NCBI RefSeq assembly: GCF_034314165.1
Contig: NZ_JAVIWK010000001.1
Location: 6,649,001-6,713,000, forward strand
Source of the DNA: Pseudomonas sp. Bout1
GTDB taxonomy: Bacteria; Pseudomonadota; Gammaproteobacteria; Pseudomonadales; Pseudomonadaceae
Length of the DNA: 64,000 nucleotides
Direction: 5' to 3'
Below, in pieces: positions 54,713-63,557 of this stretch. Within the stretch, counting starts at the first letter, position 1. Every line of letters begins with the position of its first letter. The notes beneath the pieces are model-generated. The model made no database searches. It was not told the DNA's origin and saw only the letters and a list, made by a program, of their open reading frames with translations. The position numbers were made by a program, and so were the translations under genes.

Positions 54713-55120
54713 TTACTGGATGATCAGGTTGTTGAACAACAAATCCTCAACCACCGGTTTGCCGGTCTCATCGTTCATCACTTGCTGAGTCTGCTTGAGC
54801 GCTTCCTGGCGCAGTTTTTCCTTGCCGTCGACGCTGCTCATGGCGTCGCTGGTCTGCTGGGTAAACAGCGCCACCAACTGGTTGCGAATCAATGCGTCGT
54901 TGGCTTTGACCGCAGCGGCCGCCTCGGGGCCCGTCACGCGCAAGGCGATATCCGCCTTGAACACCCGCAGTTTCGCAGTGCCATCCAGGCCGTAGTTACC
55001 GACGAACGGCGGGCTCAGGCTGATATAGCTGACCTTCGGCGCGTCGCCTTCTTTGGCTTCTTCGGCCAGGGCTGCCGTCGGCAGTGTCAGGGCCAGCATC
55101 AACAGGATCCACGCTTTCAC
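54713..55120 (-). CDS. Secreted FliL-like protein
   Basis: 135 residues. Unlike flagellar FliL it has a cleavable signal peptide (MKAWILLMLALTLPTAALA-EE) instead of a membrane anchor. The FliL-like core follows: SYISLSPPFVGNYGLDGTAKL, then conserved helices ending in LLFNNLIIQ. No flagellar gene is nearby. Such stand-alone versions recur at this place in pseudomonads (PA5233 position, recalled). Role unknown. Confidence 0.8.
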   Translation of the reverse strand: MKAWILLMLALTLPTAALAEEAKEGDAPKVSYISLSPPFVGNYGLDGTAKLRVFKADIALRVTGPEAAAAVKANDALIRNQLVALFTQQTSDAMSSVDGKEKLRQEALKQTQQVMNDETGKPVVEDLLFNNLIIQ

Positions 55121-55269
55121 AGTTCATTCCTCAATTCGGTTGCCCAGTAGCATAACGCTAGCAGCCCTGAGCACAAGCTTATGGCGGCTTATCAGGCCGG
55201 GGCATGCTCGTTGACCCGTCGCCCCGCCCACCTACACTTATCGGCCAACACGCCAAAAGGAATAGTCCG

Positions 55270-56247
55270 ATGAAAGCTGTGCTGTGCAAAGCCTTCGGCC
55301 CCGCCGAAACCCTGGTGCTGGAAGACGTCGAAAGCCCGGCGATCAAGAAGAACGAAATCCTGTTGGACGTGCATGCGGCCGGGGTGAATTTCCCGGATAC
55401 CCTGATCATTGAGGGTAAATATCAGTTCAAGCCACCCTTCCCGTTTTCGCCAGGCGGTGAAGCGGCGGGCGTGGTCAGCGAAGTCGGGGAAAAGGTCACT
55501 CACCTGAAAGTCGGTGACCGGGTGATGGCGTTGACCGGCTGGGGCAGCTTTGCCGAGCAGGTCGCGGTACCGGGCTACAACGTGCTGCCGATCCCGCCGA
55601 GCATGGACTTCAATACCGCCGCCGCCTTCAGCATGACCTACGGCACCTCGATGCACGCCCTCAAGCAGCGGGCCAACCTGCAACCCGGCGAAACCCTGTT
55701 GGTGCTCGGCGCTTCCGGTGGTGTCGGCCTGGCCGCCGTGGAAATCGGCAAGGCCATGGGCGCCCGGGTGATCGCCGCCGCCAGCAGCGCCGACAAGCTC
55801 GCGGTGGCCAAGGCAGCCGGTGCCGATGAGTTGATCAACTACAGCGAAGCCAGCCTGAAAGACGAAATCAAGCGCCTCACCGACGGCAACGGTGTGGATG
55901 TGATCTACGACCCGGTGGGCGGCGACCTGTTCGACCAGGCCATTCGTGGCATCGCGTGGAATGGCCGGCTGCTGGTGGTCGGTTTTGCCAGCGGGCGCAT
56001 TCCCGAGCTGCCGGTCAACCTGGCGCTGCTCAAGGGCGCGGCGGTGGTCGGGGTGTTCTGGGGCGCGTTTGCCCAACGTCAGCCGCAGGACAACGCAGCC
56101 AACTTCCAGCAACTGTTCGGCTGGTTTGCCGACGGCAAGCTGAAGCCGCTGGTGTCCCAGGTGTACCCGCTGGAGCAGGCGGCGCAGGCGATTAATGACC
56201 TCGGCCAGCGCAAAGCTGTCGGCAAGGTGGTGGTGCAGCTACGCTGA
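55270..56247 (+). CDS. NADPH:quinone oxidoreductase, zeta-crystallin type
   Basis: 325 residues from ATG 55270 (AAGGA upstream). Medium-chain dehydrogenase fold without zinc ligands, with GVNFPDTLIIEGKYQ, then NADPH-binding GASGGVGLAAVEIGKAMGARVI. Likely reduces quinones or enoyl compounds with NADPH in the cytoplasm. Precedes the histidine phosphatase gene by 75 bp. Confidence 0.9.
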   Translation: MKAVLCKAFGPAETLVLEDVESPAIKKNEILLDVHAAGVNFPDTLIIEGKYQFKPPFPFSPGGEAAGVVSEVGEKVTHLKVGDRVMALTGWGSFAEQVAVPGYNVLPIPPSMDFNTAAAFSMTYGTSMHALKQRANLQPGETLLVLGASGGVGLAAVEIGKAMGARVIAAASSADKLAVAKAAGADELINYSEASLKDEIKRLTDGNGVDVIYDPVGGDLFDQAIRGIAWNGRLLVVGFASGRIPELPVNLALLKGAAVVGVFWGAFAQRQPQDNAANFQQLFGWFADGKLKPLVSQVYPLEQAAQAINDLGQRKAVGKVVVQLR

Positions 56248-56322
56248 CGATTGTTTCATTTTGTCCGCGAGGTGCCTGGGCCCATGATCGGCCCAGGCAC
56301 TCATTCATTGGCAGGAAAAATA

Positions 56323-56940
56323 ATGGTCACCCAGTTGCGCGCGTTGCTTTTGGGGGTATTGATGGTGATATCGGCCCAAGCTTTTGCTCATAAAGAGGAC
56401 AAGAATGTACGCGGGCTGAACGATGTAACGGTGCTGATCGTGCGCCATGCGGAAAAACCCGACGAAGGCCCGTTGTTAAGCCCCAAGGGCGAACAAAGGG
56501 CGGCAGCCTATGCCAGCTATTTCGACCCCTTGCTGTTGAACGGGATTTGCGTGGTGCCCCAGCGGCTGATCGCCACCAGCGACAGCAAGCAAAGCTTCCG
56601 CCCACGCTTGACCCTGACGCCGCTTGCCCAGCGCCTGCAACTCCCGCTTGAAACCCCCTACGCCGACAATGAAGTGGGCAAGCTGGTGAAGTCGTTGCGC
56701 AAGTCCAACCAGGCCCAGACCGTGTTGATCGCCTGGCACCATGGGCATATCGACAAATTGATTGAAGCCTTTGGTGGCGACGGACAGGCGCTGACCGGCA
56801 TGCAAAAATGGCCGGAAAATGTGTATGACTGGCTGATCGTATTGCGCTTCGACGAACAAGGCCAACTGGTGGAGTCCCACAGCCAGAAGGTCCAGGAACA
56901 CCTGCTACCGGGCGATATCGCAGCCGCCAACGGCAGCTGA
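56323..56940 (+). CDS. Exported histidine phosphatase family protein
   Basis: 205 residues from ATG 56323 (AGGA seven bases upstream). Signal peptide ends near AQAFA-HK (~23). The catalytic signature appears as LIVRHAEKPDEG, with a His in LIAWHHGHIDKLIEAFGG. Histidine phosphatases transfer phosphate through the first His; the substrate here is unknown. Periplasmic location is inferred. An upstream in-frame start is less likely. Confidence 0.82.
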   Translation: MVTQLRALLLGVLMVISAQAFAHKEDKNVRGLNDVTVLIVRHAEKPDEGPLLSPKGEQRAAAYASYFDPLLLNGICVVPQRLIATSDSKQSFRPRLTLTPLAQRLQLPLETPYADNEVGKLVKSLRKSNQAQTVLIAWHHGHIDKLIEAFGGDGQALTGMQKWPENVYDWLIVLRFDEQGQLVESHSQKVQEHLLPGDIAAANGS

Positions 56941-56954
56941 ACCGGATCGCTGTC

Positions 56955-57047
56955 TGTGGCGAGGGAGCTTGCTCCCGCTGGGTCGCGAAGCGGCCCCAAA
57001 AGATGGGCCTGCTGCGCAGTCCAGCGGGAGCAAGCTCCCTCGCCACA
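56955..57047. repeat. REPIN, GTGGCGAGGGAGC type
   Basis: TGTGGCGAGGGAGCTTGCTC and mirror copy (ending CCCTCGCCACA), 15 bp after the histidine phosphatase stop and ahead of the glpT promoter. An inner pair (CGAAGCGGCCCC / GGGCCTGCTGCGC) is imperfect. Confidence 0.9.
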
Positions 57048-57095
57048 CGTTCGTGATACCCCGCCTGAAAACGCCCCCCACTTGCCCGTAAGCGA

Positions 57096-57115
57096 CATGT
57101 TCGTAAAAGAACATG
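57096..57115. promoter_or_regulatory. GlpR-type operator 1 upstream of glpT
   Basis: CATGTTCGTAAAAGAACATG matches the E. coli GlpR consensus WATGTTCGWTAWCGAACATW closely (ATGTTCG and GAACAT halves intact). It lies ~108 bp before the glpT start. GlpR is the glycerol-3-phosphate-sensing repressor. Confidence 0.75.
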
Positions 57116-57157
57116 CAATTGCACTCAATTCCTATGCCCGCAGATAAGAGGCGGTGC

Positions 57158-57177
57158 TATTTTCGGTAACGAAACTG
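57158..57177. promoter_or_regulatory. GlpR-type operator 2 upstream of glpT
   Basis: TATTTTCGGTAACGAAACTG fits the same consensus in its TTCG-TAACGAA core, with fewer matches at the ends. It lies 62 bp downstream of operator 1 (same face after about six helix turns) and 46 bp before the ATG, placing it over the probable promoter. Confidence 0.6.
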
Positions 57178-57222
57178 TAACATTCGCATCCGCAGTCAAA
57201 ACAAGAAATCTGGAGCTCTTGA

Positions 57223-58560
57223 ATGTTTGCTTTCTTCCGTCCTGCCGCACATCAGGCGCCCCTGCCTGAAGAAAAAATAGACAGCACTTATCGACGCCTG
57301 CGCTGGCAGATCTTCGCCGGGATTTTCTTCGGTTACGCGGGCTACTACCTGCTGCGCAAGAACTTCTCCCTGGCCATGCCGTACCTGATCGACGAGGGTT
57401 ACACCCGTGGCCAGCTGGGCCTGGCGATGTCGGCGATTGCAATCGCCTACGGCCTGTCCAAGTTCCTCATGGGGCTGGTGTCCGACCGCTCCAACCCGCG
57501 CTACTTCCTGCCCTTCGGCCTGCTGGTGTCCGCCGGGGTAATGTTCATTTTCGGTTTCGCACCTTGGGCGACGTCCAGCGTGACCATGATGTTCATATTG
57601 CTGTTCATCAACGGCTGGGCCCAGGGCATGGGCTGGCCGCCAAGTGGGCGGACCATGGTGCACTGGTGGTCGCAGAAGGAACGCGGCGGCGTCGTTTCCG
57701 TATGGAACGTGGCGCATAACGTCGGCGGTGGCTTGATCGGCCCGTTGTTCCTGCTCGGCATGGCCTGGTTCAACGACTGGCACGCAGCGTTCTATGTCCC
57801 GGCTACCGTGGCCCTGCTGGTGGCGGCGTTTGCCTTCATCACCATGCGCGACACCCCGCAATCGGTGGGCCTGCCGCCTATCGAGCAATACAAGAACGAC
57901 TACCCGGAAGGCTACGACGCCAGCCACGAAGACGAATTCAGCGCCAAGGAAATCTTCGTCAAGTACGTGCTGCGTAACAAAATGCTCTGGTACATCGCCT
58001 TCGCCAACGTGTTCGTCTACCTGCTGCGCTACGGCGTGCTGGACTGGGCGCCGACGTACCTCAAGGAAGCCAAGCACTTCGACGTGGATAAAACCTCGTG
58101 GGCGTACTTCTTCTATGAGTGGGCGGGCATTCCGGGCACGCTGCTGTGCGGCTGGATGTCGGACAAGATCTTCCGGGGCAACCGTGGCCTGACCGGCATT
58201 GTGTTCATGGCATTGGTAACGGTGGCGACCCTGGTTTACTGGCTCAACCCGCCGGGCAACCCGATGGTCGACATGATCGCGCTGTTCTCCATCGGCTTCC
58301 TGATCTACGGCCCGGTGATGCTGATCGGCCTGCAGGCACTGGAACTGGCACCGAAGAAAGCCGCCGGCACCGCAGCGGGCTTTACGGGCCTGTTCGGTTA
58401 CCTGGGGGGTTCAGTGGCGGCGAGTGCGGCCATGGGCTACACCGTTGACCATTTCGGCTGGGATGGCGGCTTTGTGCTGCTGATCGGCGCGTGCCTGTTG
58501 GCGATTGCGTTCCTGATCCCCACCTTGTGGCACACCAATAGCGTCAGCACTGCGCGTTAA
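57223..58560 (+). CDS. glpT: Glycerol-3-phosphate transporter (GlpT)
   Basis: 445 residues, twelve-segment MFS antiporter of the organophosphate:Pi family. Family features are [20 protein letters not shown] near the N-terminus, [17 protein letters not shown] and [20 protein letters not shown]. Takes up glycerol-3-phosphate (and fosfomycin) in exchange for phosphate. A GGAG ribosome site precedes ATG 57223. Two GlpR-like operators lie upstream; other glp genes are not in the window. Confidence 0.95.
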   Translation: MFAFFRPAAHQAPLPEEKIDSTYRRLRWQIFAGIFFGYAGYYLLRKNFSLAMPYLIDEGYTRGQLGLAMSAIAIAYGLSKFLMGLVSDRSNPRYFLPFGLLVSAGVMFIFGFAPWATSSVTMMFILLFINGWAQGMGWPPSGRTMVHWWSQKERGGVVSVWNVAHNVGGGLIGPLFLLGMAWFNDWHAAFYVPATVALLVAAFAFITMRDTPQSVGLPPIEQYKNDYPEGYDASHEDEFSAKEIFVKYVLRNKMLWYIAFANVFVYLLRYGVLDWAPTYLKEAKHFDVDKTSWAYFFYEWAGIPGTLLCGWMSDKIFRGNRGLTGIVFMALVTVATLVYWLNPPGNPMVDMIALFSIGFLIYGPVMLIGLQALELAPKKAAGTAAGFTGLFGYLGGSVAASAAMGYTVDHFGWDGGFVLLIGACLLAIAFLIPTLWHTNSVSTAR

Positions 58561-59210
58561 TCGCAGGCAGAGCCTTTGGAACACCGCTTGAGCCGCGCCT
58601 CCAGATTCTTGTCTGGCATGGCGTGGCTACGCAGGGCGTTGACGGTCTGCTCGACATAATCGCGCGTAGTGCCGTAACGCCCGCAAGCGCTTTGCAACAC
58701 GTGGTTCAGCACGATGTCGGGCAAGTTCCCGGCATAACTGGGCAGGTGTCGCTCCAGAACAAATCCCAATGCCTGCACCTGGCTGCCATCTTCAAGACGG
58801 CAGGTGAGCCAGTGTGGCCGGTAGGACGGGTAAGGCATTTCGCGCTGCCACAGGGCATAAAGCGAGGCCTCCAGTTGATCTTCCGGTAAACGGTAGGCAA
58901 ACCCGCTGCATGAGCCGCCACGGTCCAGGCCGAACACCAACCCGGGTATTTCCGGCGTGCCCCGGTGCTCATGGGACCACAGGTACAAGCCCCGGTGATA
59001 ACCGTGGACCCGCGCCCGCATCCGTTGTGTGGACGAACATTCCGGCCGCCAGATCAGCGAGCCATAAGCGAATAGCCAGACCGGCCCACCCTTATGCCGA
59101 GCCATGGTGGCCTGCATCGAGCTCATCAACTGTTCGTGGGTGAGTTGCGGCCCCAGATCGAGCCGCGGAGGGTAAGCCAATTGCAAAAGATCAGATTCAA
59201 TGGCGGTCAT
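58557..59210 (-). CDS. Glutathione-specific gamma-glutamylcyclotransferase (ChaC-like)
   Basis: 217 residues. GGCT fold with the [14 protein letters not shown] signature, followed by the [19 protein letters not shown] segment. ChaC-type enzymes split glutathione to 5-oxoproline and Cys-Gly. It ends 4 bp into the convergent glpT end. The next gene upstream on the same strand is the TonB receptor, 29 bp away, so the two may be co-transcribed. If so, glutathione cysteine salvage would join a sulfur-starvation unit (inference). Confidence 0.85.
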   Translation of the reverse strand: MTAIESDLLQLAYPPRLDLGPQLTHEQLMSSMQATMARHKGGPVWLFAYGSLIWRPECSSTQRMRARVHGYHRGLYLWSHEHRGTPEIPGLVFGLDRGGSCSGFAYRLPEDQLEASLYALWQREMPYPSYRPHWLTCRLEDGSQVQALGFVLERHLPSYAGNLPDIVLNHVLQSACGRYGTTRDYVEQTVNALRSHAMPDKNLEARLKRCSKGSACD

Positions 59211-59239
59211 GGCAAATCGACTAGGACTCCCGTCTGTTG

Positions 59240-61633
59240 TTACCAGTTGTAAGCAACTTTACCGTAATAGAACGCGCCGCTGTAACCGTACGGCGAAAAA
59301 GTGCTATAGGCCAAATTGCCACCACTGCTGGCGTAGGCATTGAGCTTTTCCGGGTATTTATCGGTGACGTTGTCGCCGCCGAGGGTGAAGGTCCAGTTTT
59401 TAAGCTTGTAGTCGGCCGACAGGTCCAGCAGCCAGGCGGCCTTGAAACTCTGGTCGTTAGCCGGGTCGGCTTGATAGCTGGTGAATGAACCATAGCGCAC
59501 CAAATTACTGTGCAGCGCCCAATTGCCGAAACTCAGGTCGTTGCCCAGGCTCAGTTTGTGCTGCGGCGTGGTGTCCCCCAGCAGGCCGATGCGCTCGCGA
59601 CGATCCACCCGAACCAGGCTCGCACCCAGGCTATCGAGGATTGCCGGGTTGGCTTTTACGTCGGTGACCTTGGTGTGGTTGTAGTTGTAGCCCACCGTGC
59701 TGTTCCAGCGCACACCGTTGTCCAGTTGGTAGCGATAGTTGGCCACCAGGTCGATGCCATTGGTGGTGGTATCGGTAGCGTTGGTGAAGTAGCGCACCGT
59801 GGTGTAGTTGATGTCACCGACGCCGTTGGCCTTCAGGTACGCGAGTGCAGCGGGGTTTTTGCTCAAGTCCAGGTTGGAGGACAGGCTGATGCGGTCGCTG
59901 ATGTCGATACGGTAGACATCGGCCGTCACCGTCAGGTTGTCAGTTGGCTCCAGTACCAGGCCGAGGCTGTAGTTGCGGGACTTCTCGGCTTTAAGGTCGT
60001 CGGCACCGAGCAAGCGCGCCACCTGGCTGTTGGCCGGGAAGGTGCCCGCCTCCTGAATGGTGTTGCCGATCAGTTGCGACGAGGTGTAGGCGAAGTTTTG
60101 CTGCGCCAGGGATGGCGCACGGAAACCGTTGGAAACACTGCCGCGCAAGGCCACTTGCGGGGTGAAGTCATAACGGGCCGAGAGCGAGCCGCTGACGTTG
60201 GAGCCAAAATCACTGTAATCCTCATGACGCACGGCAGCCGAGGCGCTGAGTTTTTCAGTGAAGTTGGTTTCCAGGTCCAGGTACTGCGCCCAGTTATGGC
60301 GCGTGCTGGTGCCGGCGTCGGAATCACGGAAACCGCCCAGGCCCGAACTGCCGGTCTGGTAGTAGGACGCCGGCTCGCCAGCCTTGATTTGATAACCCTG
60401 GTCCAGGTATTCGCCACCAAACGCCACCGACACCGGGTACGGCAACCAGCCCAGGCTGAATTCGCGCGACAGGTCCAGGCTGACTTGCTTCTGGTCATTG
60501 ACCAGGGTGCCATTGTCGAACTTGCGCGGCGTCGCCAGGCCCAGCGAGGTGTTGATGGTTTCGGTACCGATCTGGTACTGGTTCTTGCCATAGTTGACCG
60601 ACACATCGTAGTGCCAGTCATAGGCCAGCAACCCGCGCAGACCGACCGCCAGCGACGTGTCTTCCACGTCACCGCGAATCAGTGGCAGGTAACCGTTGGG
60701 GTTGAGAGCCGCAATGTTGTTGCTCGCGTTGCTTGCCCGGTAGAACGCCGCGGTCTCGCCGCGAGTCTTGCTGTAGCCGCCAAACGCATAGACTTCAGCC
60801 GCTTCGCTGAAGGAATATTCCGAGTTGAGAAACAGCTTGCCCTGATTGGTCGCCGGTTCGCCCTGACGGAACACCCGCTGACCATAGGTCGTCGAACCGA
60901 CGCTGCCGGGACGAAAGTCATCACCGGCGCGGTTGGTGTAATCGTTGTCGGCGCCCTCAGCCGAAATGTTGATAAAACCGTTATCCCCCAGCGCCACTCC
61001 GGTGTTGCCGCTGAGATTGCGCTGAATACCGTCGCCCTTCTTGTACTCACCGAACTTGCTGGTGATCGAGCCGCCGTGGTCGTCATGCTTGAGGATTACG
61101 TTGATCACCCCGGCAATCGCATCAGAGCCGTAACGGGCCGATGCGCCGTCACGCAGCACTTCGATATGGTCGACCGCCGACAGCGGGATGGCATTCAAAT
61201 CTGCCGGTGCCGAGCCGCGTCCCACCGCGCCGCCCAGGTTGACGAAGGCGCTGGTGTGGCGGCGCTTGCCGTTGACCAGTACCAACACCTGGTCCGGTGA
61301 CAACCCGCGCAGTTGCGCCGGGCGCACCAGTTCGGCGCCGTCTACCAGGCTTGGGCGCGGGAAGTTGATGGAAGGAATCAAACGGGCGAGTACCGCGCCC
61401 AATTCATCAGAGCCGGTGCTGCGCAACGTTTCGCCGGAAATCACATCGATCGGTGACAGCGAAGCACTGGCCGTGCGCTCTTGGGCGCGGGTGCCAGTGA
61501 CGATGACTGTATCGAGCTTGGGTACATCGGCAGTGGCCGTTTCGGCGGCGGCCACTGGGCTGAATCCTACGGCGGTCAGCAAATTAGCCGACAAAATCGC
61601 CGTGTACAGCAGGTGCTGCTTGTTGCTCCCCAT
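59240..61633 (-). CDS. TonB-dependent outer-membrane receptor, sulfur-poor
   Basis: 797 residues with a signal peptide (ending near AAA-ETA, ~31), a TonB-box-like LDTVIVTG (~40-47), plug domain (~55-170, with LVLVNGKRRHTSAFVNLGG and LRDGASARYGSDAIAGVIN) and a 22-strand barrel ending in aromatic Trp. No N-terminal signalling domain. It contains no Cys and no Met beyond the initiator. An AAGGAATAA motif resembling those of ssuE and lsfA lies upstream. I infer a sulfur-starvation receptor, perhaps for an organosulfur compound; an iron or vitamin ligand cannot be excluded. Confidence 0.9.
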   Translation of the reverse strand: MGSNKQHLLYTAILSANLLTAVGFSPVAAAETATADVPKLDTVIVTGTRAQERTASASLSPIDVISGETLRSTGSDELGAVLARLIPSINFPRPSLVDGAELVRPAQLRGLSPDQVLVLVNGKRRHTSAFVNLGGAVGRGSAPADLNAIPLSAVDHIEVLRDGASARYGSDAIAGVINVILKHDDHGGSITSKFGEYKKGDGIQRNLSGNTGVALGDNGFINISAEGADNDYTNRAGDDFRPGSVGSTTYGQRVFRQGEPATNQGKLFLNSEYSFSEAAEVYAFGGYSKTRGETAAFYRASNASNNIAALNPNGYLPLIRGDVEDTSLAVGLRGLLAYDWHYDVSVNYGKNQYQIGTETINTSLGLATPRKFDNGTLVNDQKQVSLDLSREFSLGWLPYPVSVAFGGEYLDQGYQIKAGEPASYYQTGSSGLGGFRDSDAGTSTRHNWAQYLDLETNFTEKLSASAAVRHEDYSDFGSNVSGSLSARYDFTPQVALRGSVSNGFRAPSLAQQNFAYTSSQLIGNTIQEAGTFPANSQVARLLGADDLKAEKSRNYSLGLVLEPTDNLTVTADVYRIDISDRISLSSNLDLSKNPAALAYLKANGVGDINYTTVRYFTNATDTTTNGIDLVANYRYQLDNGVRWNSTVGYNYNHTKVTDVKANPAILDSLGASLVRVDRRERIGLLGDTTPQHKLSLGNDLSFGNWALHSNLVRYGSFTSYQADPANDQSFKAAWLLDLSADYKLKNWTFTLGGDNVTDKYPEKLNAYASSGGNLAYSTFSPYGYSGAFYYGKVAYNW

Positions 61634-61961
61634 ACCGCTCCCCTTGGAATCAAAAGCCAGAACGTCATGCTCTGAGCTCGTACGATCGATCCGTGTGGCG
61701 GACGGTGGCGGTCATTTATTGGTTATTGGCAGAAAGTCGGTAGTCCGTTGCCATATAGCTTAATGATATTTATGTAACAAATTAAATACCTTTAAGGAAT
61801 AAGCGAATGCATAAGCCCGGGCCGCTCCGCTCGTCAGGATTGATCGCCTCAATCCCGGTAGTTTCAGCGCACGTTCAGCCTGAGGGCGCGTCGAGCCTTC
61901 AAAATAGGCACTTGTCACGACCCACTTAGCCGCCAATCAAATCGACTATCGAGGTCGCACC
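61634..61961. promoter_or_regulatory. Divergent region upstream of the TonB receptor
   Basis: 328 bp between divergent genes with no open frame of note. The stretch 61751-61810 is AT-rich and includes TTTAAGGAATAAG (61791-61803), matching the ssuE and lsfA upstream motif. No clear Fur box was seen. The rest, up to the small outer-membrane protein gene, is unremarkable. Confidence 0.4.
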
Positions 61962-62438
61962 ATGAAATACCGACTTTCCAGCCTGTTGCTCCTGGCACAG
62001 GCCACTACCGCCCTGGCGGTGGAAACACCGACCCAGGACGACAAAGGTTTCTGGTACGCCCAGACTAGCGTCTACACCCGGCACTTTGCGCCAGACAAGG
62101 ACCACAACAACCATCAGGATCTGATCGGTCTGGAGCGCAATGAAGCGTCAGGCCTGGTGTATGGCGGGGCGACGTTTCGCAACTCGTTCAGCCAGCGCTC
62201 GTACTATGCCTATGCCGGCAAGCGTTACGACATGACCGATTACCCGGTGTACCTGAAGCTGACAGGCGGCGTGATCCAGGGCTATCGCGGCCAGTACCGC
62301 GACAAGATTCCACTGAATGGGCTGGGCGTGGCGCCGGTGATCATCCCGTCGGTGGGCACTCACTACGGGCCGGTCGCCGCCGAGCTGGTGTTGCTGGGGT
62401 TCAATGCGGCGATGGTGACGACGGGCGTGCGGTTCTGA
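61962..62438 (+). CDS. Small outer-membrane protein, unknown function
   Basis: 158 residues with a signal peptide (MKYRLSSLLLLAQATTALA-VE). The mature part is rich in Tyr/Gly with alternating strands (KGFWYAQTSVYTRHFAPDKD, SYYAYAGKRYDMTDYPVYLKL) and ends VTTGVRF with a terminal Phe, as in barrel proteins such as PagP. Databases sometimes carry misleading transporter names for such proteins. Divergent from the TonB receptor. Role unknown. Confidence 0.75.
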   Translation: MKYRLSSLLLLAQATTALAVETPTQDDKGFWYAQTSVYTRHFAPDKDHNNHQDLIGLERNEASGLVYGGATFRNSFSQRSYYAYAGKRYDMTDYPVYLKLTGGVIQGYRGQYRDKIPLNGLGVAPVIIPSVGTHYGPVAAELVLLGFNAAMVTTGVRF

Positions 62439-62458
62439 TTGAACCGCCGAATGGCCTT

Positions 62459-62586
62459 TGTGGCGAGGGAGCTTGCTCCCGTTGGGTCGCGAAGCGGCCC
62501 AAAAGCTCATGCGGTCCTTCAGACAGGCCCCGGTAACTGTCTTGGGGCTGCTGCGCAGCCCAGCGGGAGCAAGCTCCCTCGCCACA
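62459..62586. repeat. REPIN, GTGGCGAGGGAGC type
   Basis: TGTGGCGAGGGAGCTTGCTC and its mirror copy (ending CCCTCGCCACA) lie between convergent genes, ending 2 bp before the reductase stop codon. Spacer ~80 bp. Confidence 0.9.
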
Positions 62587-62588
62587 CG

Positions 62589-63557
62589 TTACGGACGGGG
62601 CGCGTAGGCAAATACGTCGGCGCGCATCTGGTGCGCGTCCATGCCGGCCTCGACCAACGCATCCAGCGTGCCGTAGATCATCGCCGGTGAACCGCTGGCG
62701 TAGACGTGCACGGCCTTGAGGTCGCTAATGTCTTCGCACACCGCTTCATGCAACAACCCGCAGCGCCCTTCCCAGCCACACAGGTCACTGACCACTTTGT
62801 GCAGGTACAGGTTGGGCAGTTGCAGCCACTGGTCCCAGTGCTCGATCTCGTAGAAGTCTTCGGGCCGACGCACGCCCCAGTACAGGTGCACTGGGTGCTT
62901 GAAGCCGTTGGCACGGCAATGCTCGATCAGGCTGTGCATCTGCGCCATGCCGGTACCGGCGGCGATCAACACCAGCGGCCCGTCGGGCAGCTCTGCCAGG
63001 TGGGTATCGCCGAATGGCAGCTCGATGCGCGCCATCTGGTTGCGCTGCAACTGCTCCAGCAGGCTGCGGGCGCTGTCTTCCCGGGCCAGTACGTGCAGCT
63101 CCAGCTCGCGCCCGGCATGGGGCGCCGAGGCCAGGGAGAACGCCGACTTCTCGCCGTTCTCCCGCTCGATCATCAGGTATTGCCCGGCGTGGTAGCGCAC
63201 CGCCTTGCCGGCCGGCGCCCGCAGGCGCACGCGCCACACATCGCCACCGACATCCACGCACTCACTCAATTGGCACGACAACTTGCGCAACGGCAACTCT
63301 CCCGGCGCCAGCACGCCATCCCACAACACAATGCAATCTTCCAGCGGTTCGGCGATGCAGGTGTAGAACTCACCATGGTCACGCACCTCACCGGCTTGCT
63401 GCACCCGGCCCTCCACCAGCAGCGCCGCACACACGTGGCACACGCCATTGCGGCAAGCCTGGGGGCAATCGTAGCCCAGGCGCCGCGCGCCCTCGAGGAT
63501 CCGCTCGCCGGGCGTCAGTTCAAGTACCGCACCGGAAGGCTGCAGGGTTACACGCAT
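62589..63557 (-). CDS. 2Fe-2S ferredoxin-NAD(P)H reductase (AscD/UbiB-like)
   Basis: 322 residues from ATG at 63555-63557. N-terminal plant-type 2Fe-2S domain with CRNGVCHVCAALL and a further Cys in YTCIAEP. Then an FAD domain (HAGQYLM, SAFSLASAP) and an NAD-binding domain (LIAAGTGMAQMHSLIEH, VYASGSP). One-base overlap (TGATG) with the ubiD stop indicates co-translation. It may supply electrons or reduced flavin to a partner; the family is often named CDP-6-deoxy-delta-3,4-glucoseen reductase by similarity only. Confidence 0.85.
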   Translation of the reverse strand: MRVTLQPSGAVLELTPGERILEGARRLGYDCPQACRNGVCHVCAALLVEGRVQQAGEVRDHGEFYTCIAEPLEDCIVLWDGVLAPGELPLRKLSCQLSECVDVGGDVWRVRLRAPAGKAVRYHAGQYLMIERENGEKSAFSLASAPHAGRELELHVLAREDSARSLLEQLQRNQMARIELPFGDTHLAELPDGPLVLIAAGTGMAQMHSLIEHCRANGFKHPVHLYWGVRRPEDFYEIEHWDQWLQLPNLYLHKVVSDLCGWEGRCGLLHEAVCEDISDLKAVHVYASGSPAMIYGTLDALVEAGMDAHQMRADVFAYAPRP

